Shown in pieces: positions 1-7,626 of a stretch of DNA of 40,510 nucleotides (positions within the stretch are counted from its first letter, which is position 1; each line of letters starts with the position of its first letter). The DNA lies in NCBI GenBank assembly GCA_029256705.1, contig JAQSXK010000013.1, positions 1 to 40,510 on the forward strand, given 5' to 3'. The notes beneath the pieces were generated by a model. It saw only the letters and a list, made by a program, of their open reading frames with translations, was not told the origin of the DNA and searched no databases. This DNA is from Clostridia bacterium (lineage in GTDB: Bacteria; Bacillota; Clostridia; TANB77; CAG-465). A program made the translations under genes and the position numbers.

Positions 1-2
1 TA

Positions 3-2969
3 AAAGTAAATGTAACAGATGATGTAGAGGTCGGAAAAGTAAAATGGGCAGCAGGCAGCCAAGGTGAAAGTTACTTTACAACACAAGGTACAGAAATTGT
101 AAATAACAGTATAGTAAATATAACAAGTAATGGTTACTATACATTCTATGCAGAAGATAAAGTAGGGAACAAACAAGTATATACATTAAATGTAGCAAAC
201 GTAGATTTAACAGCACCAGCAATAGATATACAAGTAAATCCTGAAACTACAGTAGGATTAACAGCAAATGTAACAATAGATTATGGAGATTCTACAATAA
301 AACAATATAAAGTAGGAACAAGTAATGTAACATGGACAAATTATACAACTACATTTGCAATAACATCAAATACAGTATTAGCAAATAACTGGCAAAATAC
401 AGATGGAACAGTAACGATATATGCAAAAGGAAAAGATAGTGCAGGAAATGAAGTTACAGTACAAAAGAAAGTACTAAGTTTAGATTTAGATAAACCTAAA
501 GCTCCTGTAATACAATCCAATTCAGGTTATCCAATATTGACAAATTATGGAGTAAAGTTAGATGCTATAACTACAATAACATATGATATTAGAACAGATA
601 TAGACAATTATTATAGTATAGATAATGGAACAATTTGGAAAATATATACAGGTCAATTTGAATTATCTACAGGAACTGTAATAGCAAAAAGTGTGAAGAA
701 AAATACTGGACTTGCGGTTTCTGTGAGTAAAACAGTAACAATGCCTAGTGATGCTATAGCTCCAGCCGCTTATGATGGAAATGATAGTTCAACTGTATTA
801 GGCACTGGCGGAAGAATATATAAAATGGGATATATGATCGTAGATAGCACTATGTGGGAAAATAGTATAAGAGTACTATGGAGTACAGGATACTACAATT
901 ATTATAAGTCTAATCAACCAGCTTATATAAAATTTATGGATTCAAGTAATAATGTAATTAGCACAATATCTGCAAACGCTAGATATATGAATGATATATA
1001 TACTATACCAGTTAATACAGTAAAAATGCAGGTTATAATAGATGATAGATCAGCTTATGATGGTTATGGATATTTAGCAGAAATACAATTAAGTAATGAA
1101 CCTAGATTTAGTGTTACAAATGGATATATGTTATTAACATCTGATCCAACAAAGTCAATAAGAACACCTTACCAAATGGTAACAGTTTCTTATGCTTCAA
1201 CAAGTGTACAAAGATTGTATAGAATAGGAACAACAGGTGATTGGTTAAATTATCAAGATCAACCTATAAAGTTAAATCAAGGACAAATAATATATGTTAA
1301 AGGAATTGATCGATATGGAGCTGAAACAAGAATTATTTCAAGTTTCACAGCCAATGTAACTGATGCATTAACTAGTAATGCATATGATATAAATGATAGT
1401 ACTGCGGTTAATGGAATATCTGGAAAGCTTATGAAAATAGACAGTAGCATGTTAGGAAAAAGTATAAGGATATATAGTAATCAGACTTCTGCTAATGTTG
1501 GTACTAGTAACAGCACAATAATAAATGGACAATTAACAATTAACTTTTTGAATGAAAGTAAAGTTAGTGTTGGTAGTTATACTAAAGGTGCAGGTGTTTA
1601 TGATAATACTGTAGCCATTCCTAATAATTCAAGTTGGATTTCAGTTACATGTACAAATAATTCAGGAAGAGATTACTTAAATACTACAAGATATGTATAC
1701 TCATATTTATATGAAATACAACCAAGTAATGAACCAAAATTTAGTGCTACAAATGGATATATGCTATTAGCTGCTGATGTAACAAAGGCAATAAAGACAC
1801 CATATCAAATGATAACAATTTCTTATTTTTCAACAAGTGTACAAAAGTTTTATAAGATAGGAACAGGAGAATGGCAGATTTATCAAAATCAACCTATAAA
1901 AGTAAATCAAGGAGAAACAATATATGCTAAGGGAATAGATCAATATGGAAACCAAACTAGAATAATTTCGAGTTATACACCACATGTAGCGGATGCTTTA
2001 ACCGCTGAAGTATGCGATAAAAATGATGGTACGAAAATATTTGCATCTGGACAAACATATAAAACTGGTTATATGAGTGTGGATAGTAGTATGTGGGGTA
2101 ATAAAATAAGAGTATTATGGAGTACAGGATATTACAGTTACTATAATTCTAATCAACCAGCATATATAAACTTTATAGATTTAAGTAATAATATTATAAG
2201 TACGGTATCTGCTAATTCTAGATATATGGATAGTATATATACAGTACCAAATAATACTGTAAGATTGCAAGTAATAATAGACGACAGATCGGCTTATAAC
2301 GGATTTGGGTATTTAGCAGAGATAGAACCTAGTAATGAACCTAGGTTTAGTACTACAAATGGATATATGCTTATTACAGCAGATTCTACAAAAGTAATAA
2401 GAACGCCATATCAGATGATAGCAATATCATATTTTCCAACAAGTACACAAAGATTGTATAGGATAGGAACAGTTGGAGATTGGTTAAATTATTATGATGA
2501 GCCAATAAAAGTAGAACAAGGTCAAACAATATATGCAAAAGGAATAGATCAATATGGAAATGAAACGAGAATTATTTCTACCCTTACATCAAATGTGTCT
2601 GATGCATTAACTTCAAATGCATATGATTTAAATGATACTACTTCAGTAACAGGAATATCTAGTAAATATATTAAAATAGATAGTAATATGTGGGGTAAAA
2701 GTATAAGAATTCGTAGTAACCAGACATCTGGAAATGTAGGATCTAGTAATGGTACAACAATATATGGACAATTAACAGTTAATTTTTTAAATGATAGTAA
2801 GGTTAGCATTGGTAGTTATGCTAAAGGTGCGGGGACATATAATGATACAATTACCGTTCCCACAAATGCTAGTTGGCTTTCAGTTACATGTACAAATAAT
2901 TCGGGAAGGGATTATTTAAATAGAACAATAAATGTATATTCATATTTGTATGAGATATATGTTAATTAA
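3..2969 (+). CDS. Giant surface-type repeat protein, C-terminal part (5' end outside window)
   Basis: The reading frame is open from the first base, so this is the last 988 or so codons of a longer gene; an in-frame TTG at 537 is internal. The first 180 residues are Ig-like/chitobiase-C-terminal repeats that match the 1849-aa protein at 7627-13176 almost segment by segment (for example FYAEDKVGN against FYAEDRVGN). The rest is a block of four modules in the order A-B-A'-B', starting near 768, 1380, 2010 and 2619. Each full module has a variable beta-rich half ending in YLAEI or YLYEI, then a half with the motifs TPYQM, YRIGT, WLNY and YAKGIDQYG; the last module stops after its first half. The protein ends without an LPXTG motif or a hydrophobic anchor, so any anchoring must be N-terminal. 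A terminator follows. Surface or filament role is inferred from the paralogue; exact function unknown. Confidence 0.85.
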   Translation, partial: KVNVTDDVEVGKVKWAAGSQGESYFTTQGTEIVNNSIVNITSNGYYTFYAEDKVGNKQVYTLNVANVDLTAPAIDIQVNPETTVGLTANVTIDYGDSTIKQYKVGTSNVTWTNYTTTFAITSNTVLANNWQNTDGTVTIYAKGKDSAGNEVTVQKKVLSLDLDKPKAPVIQSNSGYPILTNYGVKLDAITTITYDIRTDIDNYYSIDNGTIWKIYTGQFELSTGTVIAKSVKKNTGLAVSVSKTVTMPSDAIAPAAYDGNDSSTVLGTGGRIYKMGYMIVDSTMWENSIRVLWSTGYYNYYKSNQPAYIKFMDSSNNVISTISANARYMNDIYTIPVNTVKMQVIIDDRSAYDGYGYLAEIQLSNEPRFSVTNGYMLLTSDPTKSIRTPYQMVTVSYASTSVQRLYRIGTTGDWLNYQDQPIKLNQGQIIYVKGIDRYGAETRIISSFTANVTDALTSNAYDINDSTAVNGISGKLMKIDSSMLGKSIRIYSNQTSANVGTSNSTIINGQLTINFLNESKVSVGSYTKGAGVYDNTVAIPNNSSWISVTCTNNSGRDYLNTTRYVYSYLYEIQPSNEPKFSATNGYMLLAADVTKAIKTPYQMITISYFSTSVQKFYKIGTGEWQIYQNQPIKVNQGETIYAKGIDQYGNQTRIISSYTPHVADALTAEVCDKNDGTKIFASGQTYKTGYMSVDSSMWGNKIRVLWSTGYYSYYNSNQPAYINFIDLSNNIISTVSANSRYMDSIYTVPNNTVRLQVIIDDRSAYNGFGYLAEIEPSNEPRFSTTNGYMLITADSTKVIRTPYQMIAISYFPTSTQRLYRIGTVGDWLNYYDEPIKVEQGQTIYAKGIDQYGNETRIISTLTSNVSDALTSNAYDLNDTTSVTGISSKYIKIDSNMWGKSIRIRSNQTSGNVGSSNGTTIYGQLTVNFLNDSKVSIGSYAKGAGTYNDTITVPTNASWLSVTCTNNSGRDYLNRTINVYSYLYEIYVN
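768..2966 (+). repeat. Alternating A-B-A'-B' module duplication inside the giant protein
   Basis: Modules begin at the recurring (A/V)(Y/C)D residues near 768 (A), 1380 (B), 2010 (A') and 2619 (B'). A and A' share motifs such as RVLWSTGYY, SNQPAYI and IIDDRSAY. B and B' share GQLT, SVTCTNNSGRDYLN and VYSYLYEI. A lies about 1.24 kb from A', and B about 1.24 kb from B', so a two-module block was duplicated in tandem. A matches A' closely at DNA level too, which suggests a fairly recent event. Confidence 0.85.
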
Positions 2970-2984
2970 ATTATAAATATAATT

Positions 2985-3021
2985 AAAAAGGTTAGTTTGA
3001 AATTCTTAAACTAACCTTTTT
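2985..3021 (+). terminator. Intrinsic terminator of the first giant gene
   Basis: A 14-16 bp stem with left arm AAAAAGGTTAGTTTGA and right arm TTAAACTAACCTTTTT begins 16 nt after the stop codon. The A-rich left and T-rich right flanks would let it work in either direction. Confidence 0.9.
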
Positions 3022-3035
3022 AATATATTAGGTAG

Positions 3036-3064
3036 TTGACAAAGTTTACATAATATGGTATACT
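3036..3064 (+). promoter_or_regulatory. Sigma-A type promoter for the 3137 gene
   Basis: TTGACA (3036-3041), a 17-nt spacer, then TATACT (3059-3064). The -10 overlaps a perfect 12-nt palindrome, ACTATATATAGT (3062-3073), which could be an operator or simply AT-rich chance. Confidence 0.8.
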
Positions 3065-3101
3065 ATATATAGTGTGTTTTTTATTAAGCTCTCAAAATTT
3101 T

Positions 3102-3120
3102 GGGGGCGAAGCCCCCTTTT
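3102..3120 (+). promoter_or_regulatory. GC-rich leader hairpin with T tract, just before the RBS
   Basis: GGGGGC-GAA-GCCCCC (3102-3116) followed by TTTT lies in the 5' leader, only a few bases before the AGGAGG ribosome binding site (3123-3128). It stands out sharply in AT-rich DNA. It could be an attenuator-like terminator or a structure that sets mRNA stability or ribosome access. Confidence 0.6.
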
Positions 3121-3136
3121 ATAGGAGGAATATGTT

Positions 3137-3799
3137 ATGAAAACAAGAGAAGAGTTAGAAGCTATAATATCCGAGGGGGATATTGAGAAAAAATTAATTT
3201 TGGCAAGTGTTGACAATAATACTAAGTTCTGGTTACAATTCTTAGATTTCAAGTTGGAGCTTTGTGAAGAGGAACTGGTACCTAACATTAATAAGGATTT
3301 TCTTTTTAGACCAGAGATTTTTAAATTTCTATTTAAGAAACTTGACAGCGTTGAAAAGTTGATAGAATTAGTTTTTAATGAAGAAGTCCTAAATGTGGAA
3401 CTAGTTGAAATAATAATTAACAACTTCGATAATCACTTTTTCCCAATGGACTATTTTCCAAAAATTAATAACAAGAATCATTATTACACAATTATTTCTA
3501 TATGTGAAAAAAATAAAATGCCAGCTAGAAACATGTATGGTTTAATGGATGTTATTAATCCCACTATACTAGATAAAGAATTAATTGTCAATTTTCTAAA
3601 GTATATAGCAAAGAATGCTAGTACTGATTCAGAACTTTTAGATATGATTATGAATATTAATGTAAAAACATTAAAAAAAGGTTGCGATGCTACTTCTATT
3701 TTGTACAGATTTGATGATTCTGAATTTTCTGAGAAGATCTTAAAAGATCCTGAATTTATTGAAGGCAGAAAAATTTTTACAAATGAAGAAGTCAACTAG
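3137..3799 (+). CDS. Unrecognised soluble 220-aa protein
   Basis: I do not recognise a family. The protein is 220 aa, acidic, rich in Leu, Ile, Glu, Asp and Asn, and looks mostly helical. It has no signal peptide and no membrane segment, so it is probably cytoplasmic. The order of short helical blocks (for example FKFLFKKLDSVEKLIELVF, then VELVEIIINNF) is loosely like a helical-repeat scaffold, but this is weak. The call as a real gene rests on a consensus promoter at 3036, an AGGAGG site 8 nt before the ATG, and a terminator directly after it. It is therefore a single-gene unit between a giant surface-protein gene and trmFO. Its leader carries a striking GC-rich hairpin. Confidence 0.75.
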   Translation: MKTREELEAIISEGDIEKKLILASVDNNTKFWLQFLDFKLELCEEELVPNINKDFLFRPEIFKFLFKKLDSVEKLIELVFNEEVLNVELVEIIINNFDNHFFPMDYFPKINNKNHYYTIISICEKNKMPARNMYGLMDVINPTILDKELIVNFLKYIAKNASTDSELLDMIMNINVKTLKKGCDATSILYRFDDSEFSEKILKDPEFIEGRKIFTNEEVN

Positions 3800-3819
3800 A
3801 ATGGTATCTTCTTATTTTA

Positions 3820-3850
3820 AATGAATCCTATAATTTAGGGTTCATTTTTT
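3820..3850 (+). terminator. Intrinsic terminator after the 3137 gene
   Basis: Left arm ATGAATCCTA, loop TAATT and right arm TAGGGTTCAT with one G-T pair, followed by a run of T. Confidence 0.85.
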
Positions 3851-3883
3851 TTGCTTGTTAAAATTATATATCTTAGTTTTTTC

Positions 3884-3912
3884 TTGTAATTTACCTACAA
3901 TTATTGTATAAT
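3884..3912 (+). promoter_or_regulatory. Sigma-A type promoter for trmFO-holA
   Basis: TTGTAA (3884-3889), a 17-nt spacer, then TATAAT (3907-3912), 32 nt before the trmFO ATG. Confidence 0.8.
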
Positions 3913-3944
3913 ATACGTATAAACTAAATGTAAAGGATGAAATA

Positions 3945-5279
3945 ATGAAAAATATAATTGTGAATATAATAGGTGCTGGTTTAGCTGGATGTGAATGTGC
4001 ATATATGCTTGCTAGAAATAATATAAAAGTTAATTTATATGAAATGAAGCCAAATAATAAATCCGAAGCACATAAAAGTGATGATTTTGCAGAACTTGTA
4101 TGTAGCAATTCATTAAAATCTGAAAGTATAACAAATGCTTGTGGACTATTGAAAAAAGAAATGGAAGTATTTAATAGTTTAATAGTCGAAGCAGCATATA
4201 AAACTAGAGTTGAAGCGGGTCAAGCATTAGCTGTTGATAGAGATAGATTTTCTGAATATATAACAAATATAATTAAAAGCAATTCAAATATTAATATTAT
4301 ATATAAGGAAATAGAAGATTTAAATGAAATTTTATCTGATAAGACAATTACAGTAATAGCGACAGGACCACTTACAACAGATAAATTGTCTGAAAGTATA
4401 AAAGAATTAGTCGGTCAAAGTAGTTTGTATTTTTACGATGCAGCAGCCCCAATAGTAGAAGCAGACAGTATAAATTATGATATTGCCTACAGTTTAGATA
4501 GATATGGTGAAGGTGACGGAGATTACTTAAACTTACCTATGAATAAAGAGCAGTATATGGATTTTTATAACAATCTAATAGCGGCAGAATCTGCAAACAG
4601 ACATGATTTTGATAAATTATTACTTTTTGAAGGTTGTATGCCGATTGAAGAAATGGCTAAAAGAGGAGAAAAAACCTTAACTTTTGGGATGCTTAAACCA
4701 GTTGGATTAAATAATCCAAAAACAGGTGAAAAAAATTATGCTGTGGTACAACTTAGATCAGAAAATAGTAATAAAACAGCATATAATTTAGTTGGTTTTC
4801 AAACAAGCTTAAAATTTACTGAACAAGATAGAATCTTTAAAATGATACCAGGTTTAGAAAATGCTAAATTTTTAAGATTTGGTGTAATGCATAAAAATAC
4901 CTATATTAATGCCAGTAAAGTTTTAGACAATAATTTTTGTATGAAAGATAAAGGTAATATATACTTTGCTGGACAGATATCTGGAGTTGAGGGATATGTT
5001 GAAAGCAGTAGCTCCGGAATGATGGTTGCTATGAGTATAATATCAAAGTTAAATGAAAGTAATATTATATTTCCAGATGAAACAATGCTGGGGAGTTTAT
5101 CAAATCATGTTAGTACGGAAAATAAAAACTACCAACCTATGAATGCTAATTTTGGTATTTTAAAGCCATTAGATATATCTGGCAAAATTAGAGATAAAAA
5201 AGTTAAGTATTCAATGTTTGCGGATAGATCAATGGAAAGTATAATAAAATTAAAAAGTAAATTATATTATATAAAGTAA
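3945..5279 (+). CDS. trmFO: TrmFO: folate-dependent tRNA (uracil-54-C5) methyltransferase
   Basis: This flavoprotein makes ribothymidine at position 54 of the tRNA T-loop, using methylene-tetrahydrofolate as carbon donor and FADH2 as reductant. At 444 aa it has the usual length for the family. The N-terminal dinucleotide-binding loop GAGLAG (residues 10-15) is followed by LYEMKP, as in other TrmFO. The conserved Cys in ELVCSNSLKS is residue 53, and a second conserved Cys lies in LLFEGCMPIEEM (about 231); both are known functional positions in the family. The C-terminal FAGQISGVEGYVES segment completes the FAD site. The start follows AAGGATG. It is the first gene of a two-gene unit with holA, 14 nt apart. 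Pairing with holA is not the arrangement usual in Bacillus, where trmFO follows topA. Confidence 0.95.
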   Translation: MKNIIVNIIGAGLAGCECAYMLARNNIKVNLYEMKPNNKSEAHKSDDFAELVCSNSLKSESITNACGLLKKEMEVFNSLIVEAAYKTRVEAGQALAVDRDRFSEYITNIIKSNSNINIIYKEIEDLNEILSDKTITVIATGPLTTDKLSESIKELVGQSSLYFYDAAAPIVEADSINYDIAYSLDRYGEGDGDYLNLPMNKEQYMDFYNNLIAAESANRHDFDKLLLFEGCMPIEEMAKRGEKTLTFGMLKPVGLNNPKTGEKNYAVVQLRSENSNKTAYNLVGFQTSLKFTEQDRIFKMIPGLENAKFLRFGVMHKNTYINASKVLDNNFCMKDKGNIYFAGQISGVEGYVESSSSGMMVAMSIISKLNESNIIFPDETMLGSLSNHVSTENKNYQPMNANFGILKPLDISGKIRDKKVKYSMFADRSMESIIKLKSKLYYIK

Positions 5280-5293
5280 GGAAGTGAAAAGTT

Positions 5294-6199
5294 ATGGTAT
5301 ATATGTTATATGGAGAAGAAAAATATGATTTATATAAATTTGTTGAGGGTATAAAATCCAAATTTGACAGATTAGAAGTAGGTGTTAATTTATTTAATAT
5401 AACAAAAGAAAATATAAATGAACTTGAGTTTATTGCTAACTCCATAACTTTTTTTGGAGAAAACAAATTAATTATAATTAAGGATACAAATTTAAAATTT
5501 GATGTAAGCAAGATGTTATCTAATTGTAGTAAAGATGATTTTTATTTGATAATTGAGGATAATGTAGATAAAAGAACTTCTGAATACAAAGATATTTCTA
5601 AAGCAGCCGAGGTTAAAGAATTTAAACATCTAAATAGTAAAGATATGATAACTTATCTTATTAACACATTGAAAATGTATAAACTTTCAATATCTTATGA
5701 GGATGCTCAATATATGGTTGATGTATGTGGAGAAGATAAAAGTAACAATATAAATGAACTTAAAAAACTTGTGTCTTTTTTAGATAAAGGAGATGCAGTT
5801 ACAAAAGAAATAATAGATAAGATATGTGTTAAAACAATAAATTCTAAAATATTTGATATGTTAGATTTTGCTGTAAATAAAAATAAACATAAGGCAATTG
5901 CTTTATTAGAAGATTTATTAGTGCAGAAAGAACCAGCAATTAAAATATCTATAATGTTATATAAGCAAATAAAACAGATGTATATGATAAAATATTTAAA
6001 AGAAAAGAATGTTAAAGATATAAATAGTATATTAGGCATTCATCCTTTTGCATTTGGTAAATTAAATAAATCTGCAGATAAATATGAATTAAAATATTTA
6101 AGAACTTTAATAGACAATTTTGACAAATACGACTCAAAAACTAAAGTTGGCGAAATGGATTTTGAAATTGGACTTAAACAAATAATATGTATGATGTAA
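5294..6199 (+). CDS. holA: DNA polymerase III delta subunit
   Basis: The delta subunit is the clamp-loader wrench that opens the beta sliding clamp. The 301-aa length is slightly short of the usual 330-345. The start, VYMLYGEEKYDLYKFVEGIK, matches the opening strand and helix of HolA proteins. The middle has the expected pattern, including ELKKLVSFL, then a helical C-terminal collar domain (FDMLDFAVNKNKHKAIALLE, KISIMLYKQIKQM) ending in a DFEIGLKQIICMM helix typical of the family. There is no Walker A, as expected for delta. The RBS AAGGAAGTGA overlaps the end of trmFO, implying co-transcription. Identification is by overall pattern rather than a catalytic motif, so somewhat less certain than for trmFO. 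Confidence 0.85.
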   Translation: MVYMLYGEEKYDLYKFVEGIKSKFDRLEVGVNLFNITKENINELEFIANSITFFGENKLIIIKDTNLKFDVSKMLSNCSKDDFYLIIEDNVDKRTSEYKDISKAAEVKEFKHLNSKDMITYLINTLKMYKLSISYEDAQYMVDVCGEDKSNNINELKKLVSFLDKGDAVTKEIIDKICVKTINSKIFDMLDFAVNKNKHKAIALLEDLLVQKEPAIKISIMLYKQIKQMYMIKYLKEKNVKDINSILGIHPFAFGKLNKSADKYELKYLRTLIDNFDKYDSKTKVGEMDFEIGLKQIICMM

Positions 6200-6240
6200 T
6201 AAAAACAGTTGGAATATTAAATATAATCCAACTGTTTTTA
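6200..6240. terminator. Bidirectional terminator between holA and the M14 gene
   Basis: AAAAACAGTTGGA (6201-6213) pairs with TCCAACTGTTTTT (6227-6239) around a 13-nt loop. A and T flanks on both sides suit the two converging genes. Confidence 0.9.
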
Positions 6241-7377
6241 TTAATTGTTATTTTTATTTATACAATCTAATGTATAAAATATTGAATCTATATTATTTTT
6301 AAACTCTTTATCTAAATTATTAATATTCGAAAAAGGGCCTATTGGGTTTCCATTTAGTTTTGATAGCTCAACAGTTAATGTAACTGTATTTTCTAAGTTA
6401 AATCTATAATAATCCATTACACCGTATTTGAACTTTTCATTTATTGGTGTATAATTTGTTAAATGACTATAATAGGTAAGACCATTTAAAATTGTTTTAT
6501 ATTGATTTTTAGTTACAAGTTTTTTATCTGGAAACCCGTATATTTCAGCTCCAGTTGAATGATATGAAATAAATAATTTTAAATTATTATTACTGTATAT
6601 CCTATCTACGAAATTATATAAAGCTATATTTTCTGGGCATCTTTTATCAAAAATTTCATCTCCTGGATATCCATGTGGACTAGGAATTGTAACGGGGATA
6701 TCATTATACCTTAATCTACCAAATTTACTTTTATTTCTTAACTTTTTCATATTTACAAATTCATGAATTGAATTAGAATTTATATCTATACCCATTCCAT
6801 TAGATGACCAAATTGGCAATACTCTACTGTCTAATTTACATTCTTTTAGTATTTTATTTACATTGTATCTTAATTTTAAAAATTTTATAAATTCAGAAGA
6901 TGTTACCATAACAGTTTTATAAAGTTTCTCACATTTTAATCCATTTGCTGCATTTAAATCGTCTTGATTATATAATTCTAAATATTTTTTAGAATAAGTT
7001 TGTAATGCAAATTTATCCATAATATCTGTATTGTTTAGTACATTACTAGAAGATATTATATACCCCTCTGGATTTAAAATTGGTATTATGTGAAAAGAAT
7101 ATTCATTAATATATTCTTTATACTTATCAGCCGCATTTATTATTGTGTATGCAAATTCAAGAATGAAGGTGGAAGTTACTAACTCACAACCATGTGTTGA
7201 GGCTATAAGAATAACATCCTTTTTACCACTACCAATTCTATAATAACTAATTGGAAAGCCAAATGAAGTATATCCAATACAATCTTTTTTTATAATTATC
7301 TCTTTGTTATTTTTACATAATCCATCTAATCTATCAATTACATTTTCGTAAGATAAAATATATTCATTTAAAAACAT
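6241..7377 (-). CDS. M14-family zinc carboxypeptidase-like protein
   Basis: The 378-aa protein has the zinc-carboxypeptidase layout. The HxxE zinc pair is in STHGCELV (His62, Glu65), NPEGY follows at 102-106, the third zinc ligand is in ISYHSTGAE (His272), and a catalytic-type Glu lies in TLTVELS (Glu336). Family members in this group cut peptidoglycan stem peptides or small peptides. One feature is odd: the family signature usually read as G-D-L-N-R-N appears as GIDINSN (about 195-201), so the Arg that normally holds the substrate's C-terminal carboxylate is Ser. No signal peptide is seen, so action on mature wall would need another export route. An AGGTGAAT site precedes the ATG on the minus strand. 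It is a lone gene, convergent with holA and divergent from the giant gene at 7627. Family call is firm; substrate unknown. Confidence 0.85.
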   Translation of the reverse strand: MFLNEYILSYENVIDRLDGLCKNNKEIIIKKDCIGYTSFGFPISYYRIGSGKKDVILIASTHGCELVTSTFILEFAYTIINAADKYKEYINEYSFHIIPILNPEGYIISSSNVLNNTDIMDKFALQTYSKKYLELYNQDDLNAANGLKCEKLYKTVMVTSSEFIKFLKLRYNVNKILKECKLDSRVLPIWSSNGMGIDINSNSIHEFVNMKKLRNKSKFGRLRYNDIPVTIPSPHGYPGDEIFDKRCPENIALYNFVDRIYSNNNLKLFISYHSTGAEIYGFPDKKLVTKNQYKTILNGLTYYSHLTNYTPINEKFKYGVMDYYRFNLENTVTLTVELSKLNGNPIGPFSNINNLDKEFKNNIDSIFYTLDCINKNNN

Positions 7378-7462
7378 TATTATTCACCTATTAATATATA
7401 TGCAAAAAAAAAGATATTATTTATATATGAATTAAGTAATATTTTAAATGGTAAATATTATG

Positions 7463-7522
7463 AATGTTACAACATTGTTTCAAGCTTCTAAAATAATAAT
7501 AAAACATGTGAAAAAAGTCGAA
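7463..7522 (+). promoter_or_regulatory. Candidate regulator sites upstream of the 7627 gene
   Basis: An inverted repeat, AATGTT-AC-AACATT (7463-7476), and a Spo0A-box-like AGTCGAA (7516-7522; consensus TGTCGAA) lie 75 and 22 nt before the -35. The same two elements, at the same distances, precede the pilin-like gene at 40436. Function is inferred from this conservation only. Confidence 0.5.
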
Positions 7523-7538
7523 AAATAAATGTGCTATA

Positions 7539-7567
7539 TTGACAAAAAAATAAACTTAATATATAAT
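7539..7567 (+). promoter_or_regulatory. Perfect-consensus promoter for the 1849-aa gene
   Basis: TTGACA (7539-7544), a 17-nt spacer, TATAAT (7562-7567). The roughly 50-nt leader contains TATATATAGTGTGTTTT (7585-7601), a 17-mer also present in the 3137 leader at 3064-3080. Confidence 0.88.
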
Positions 7568-7626
7568 GAAATCAATAATAAATATATATATAGTGTGTTT
7601 TAATTATAAGTATAGAGGGGTATTTT

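Noticed and set aside
537-2969. Start of the first gene at TTG 537
   Set aside because: The frame is open to the first base of the window and the upstream part matches the paralogue, so 537 is internal.
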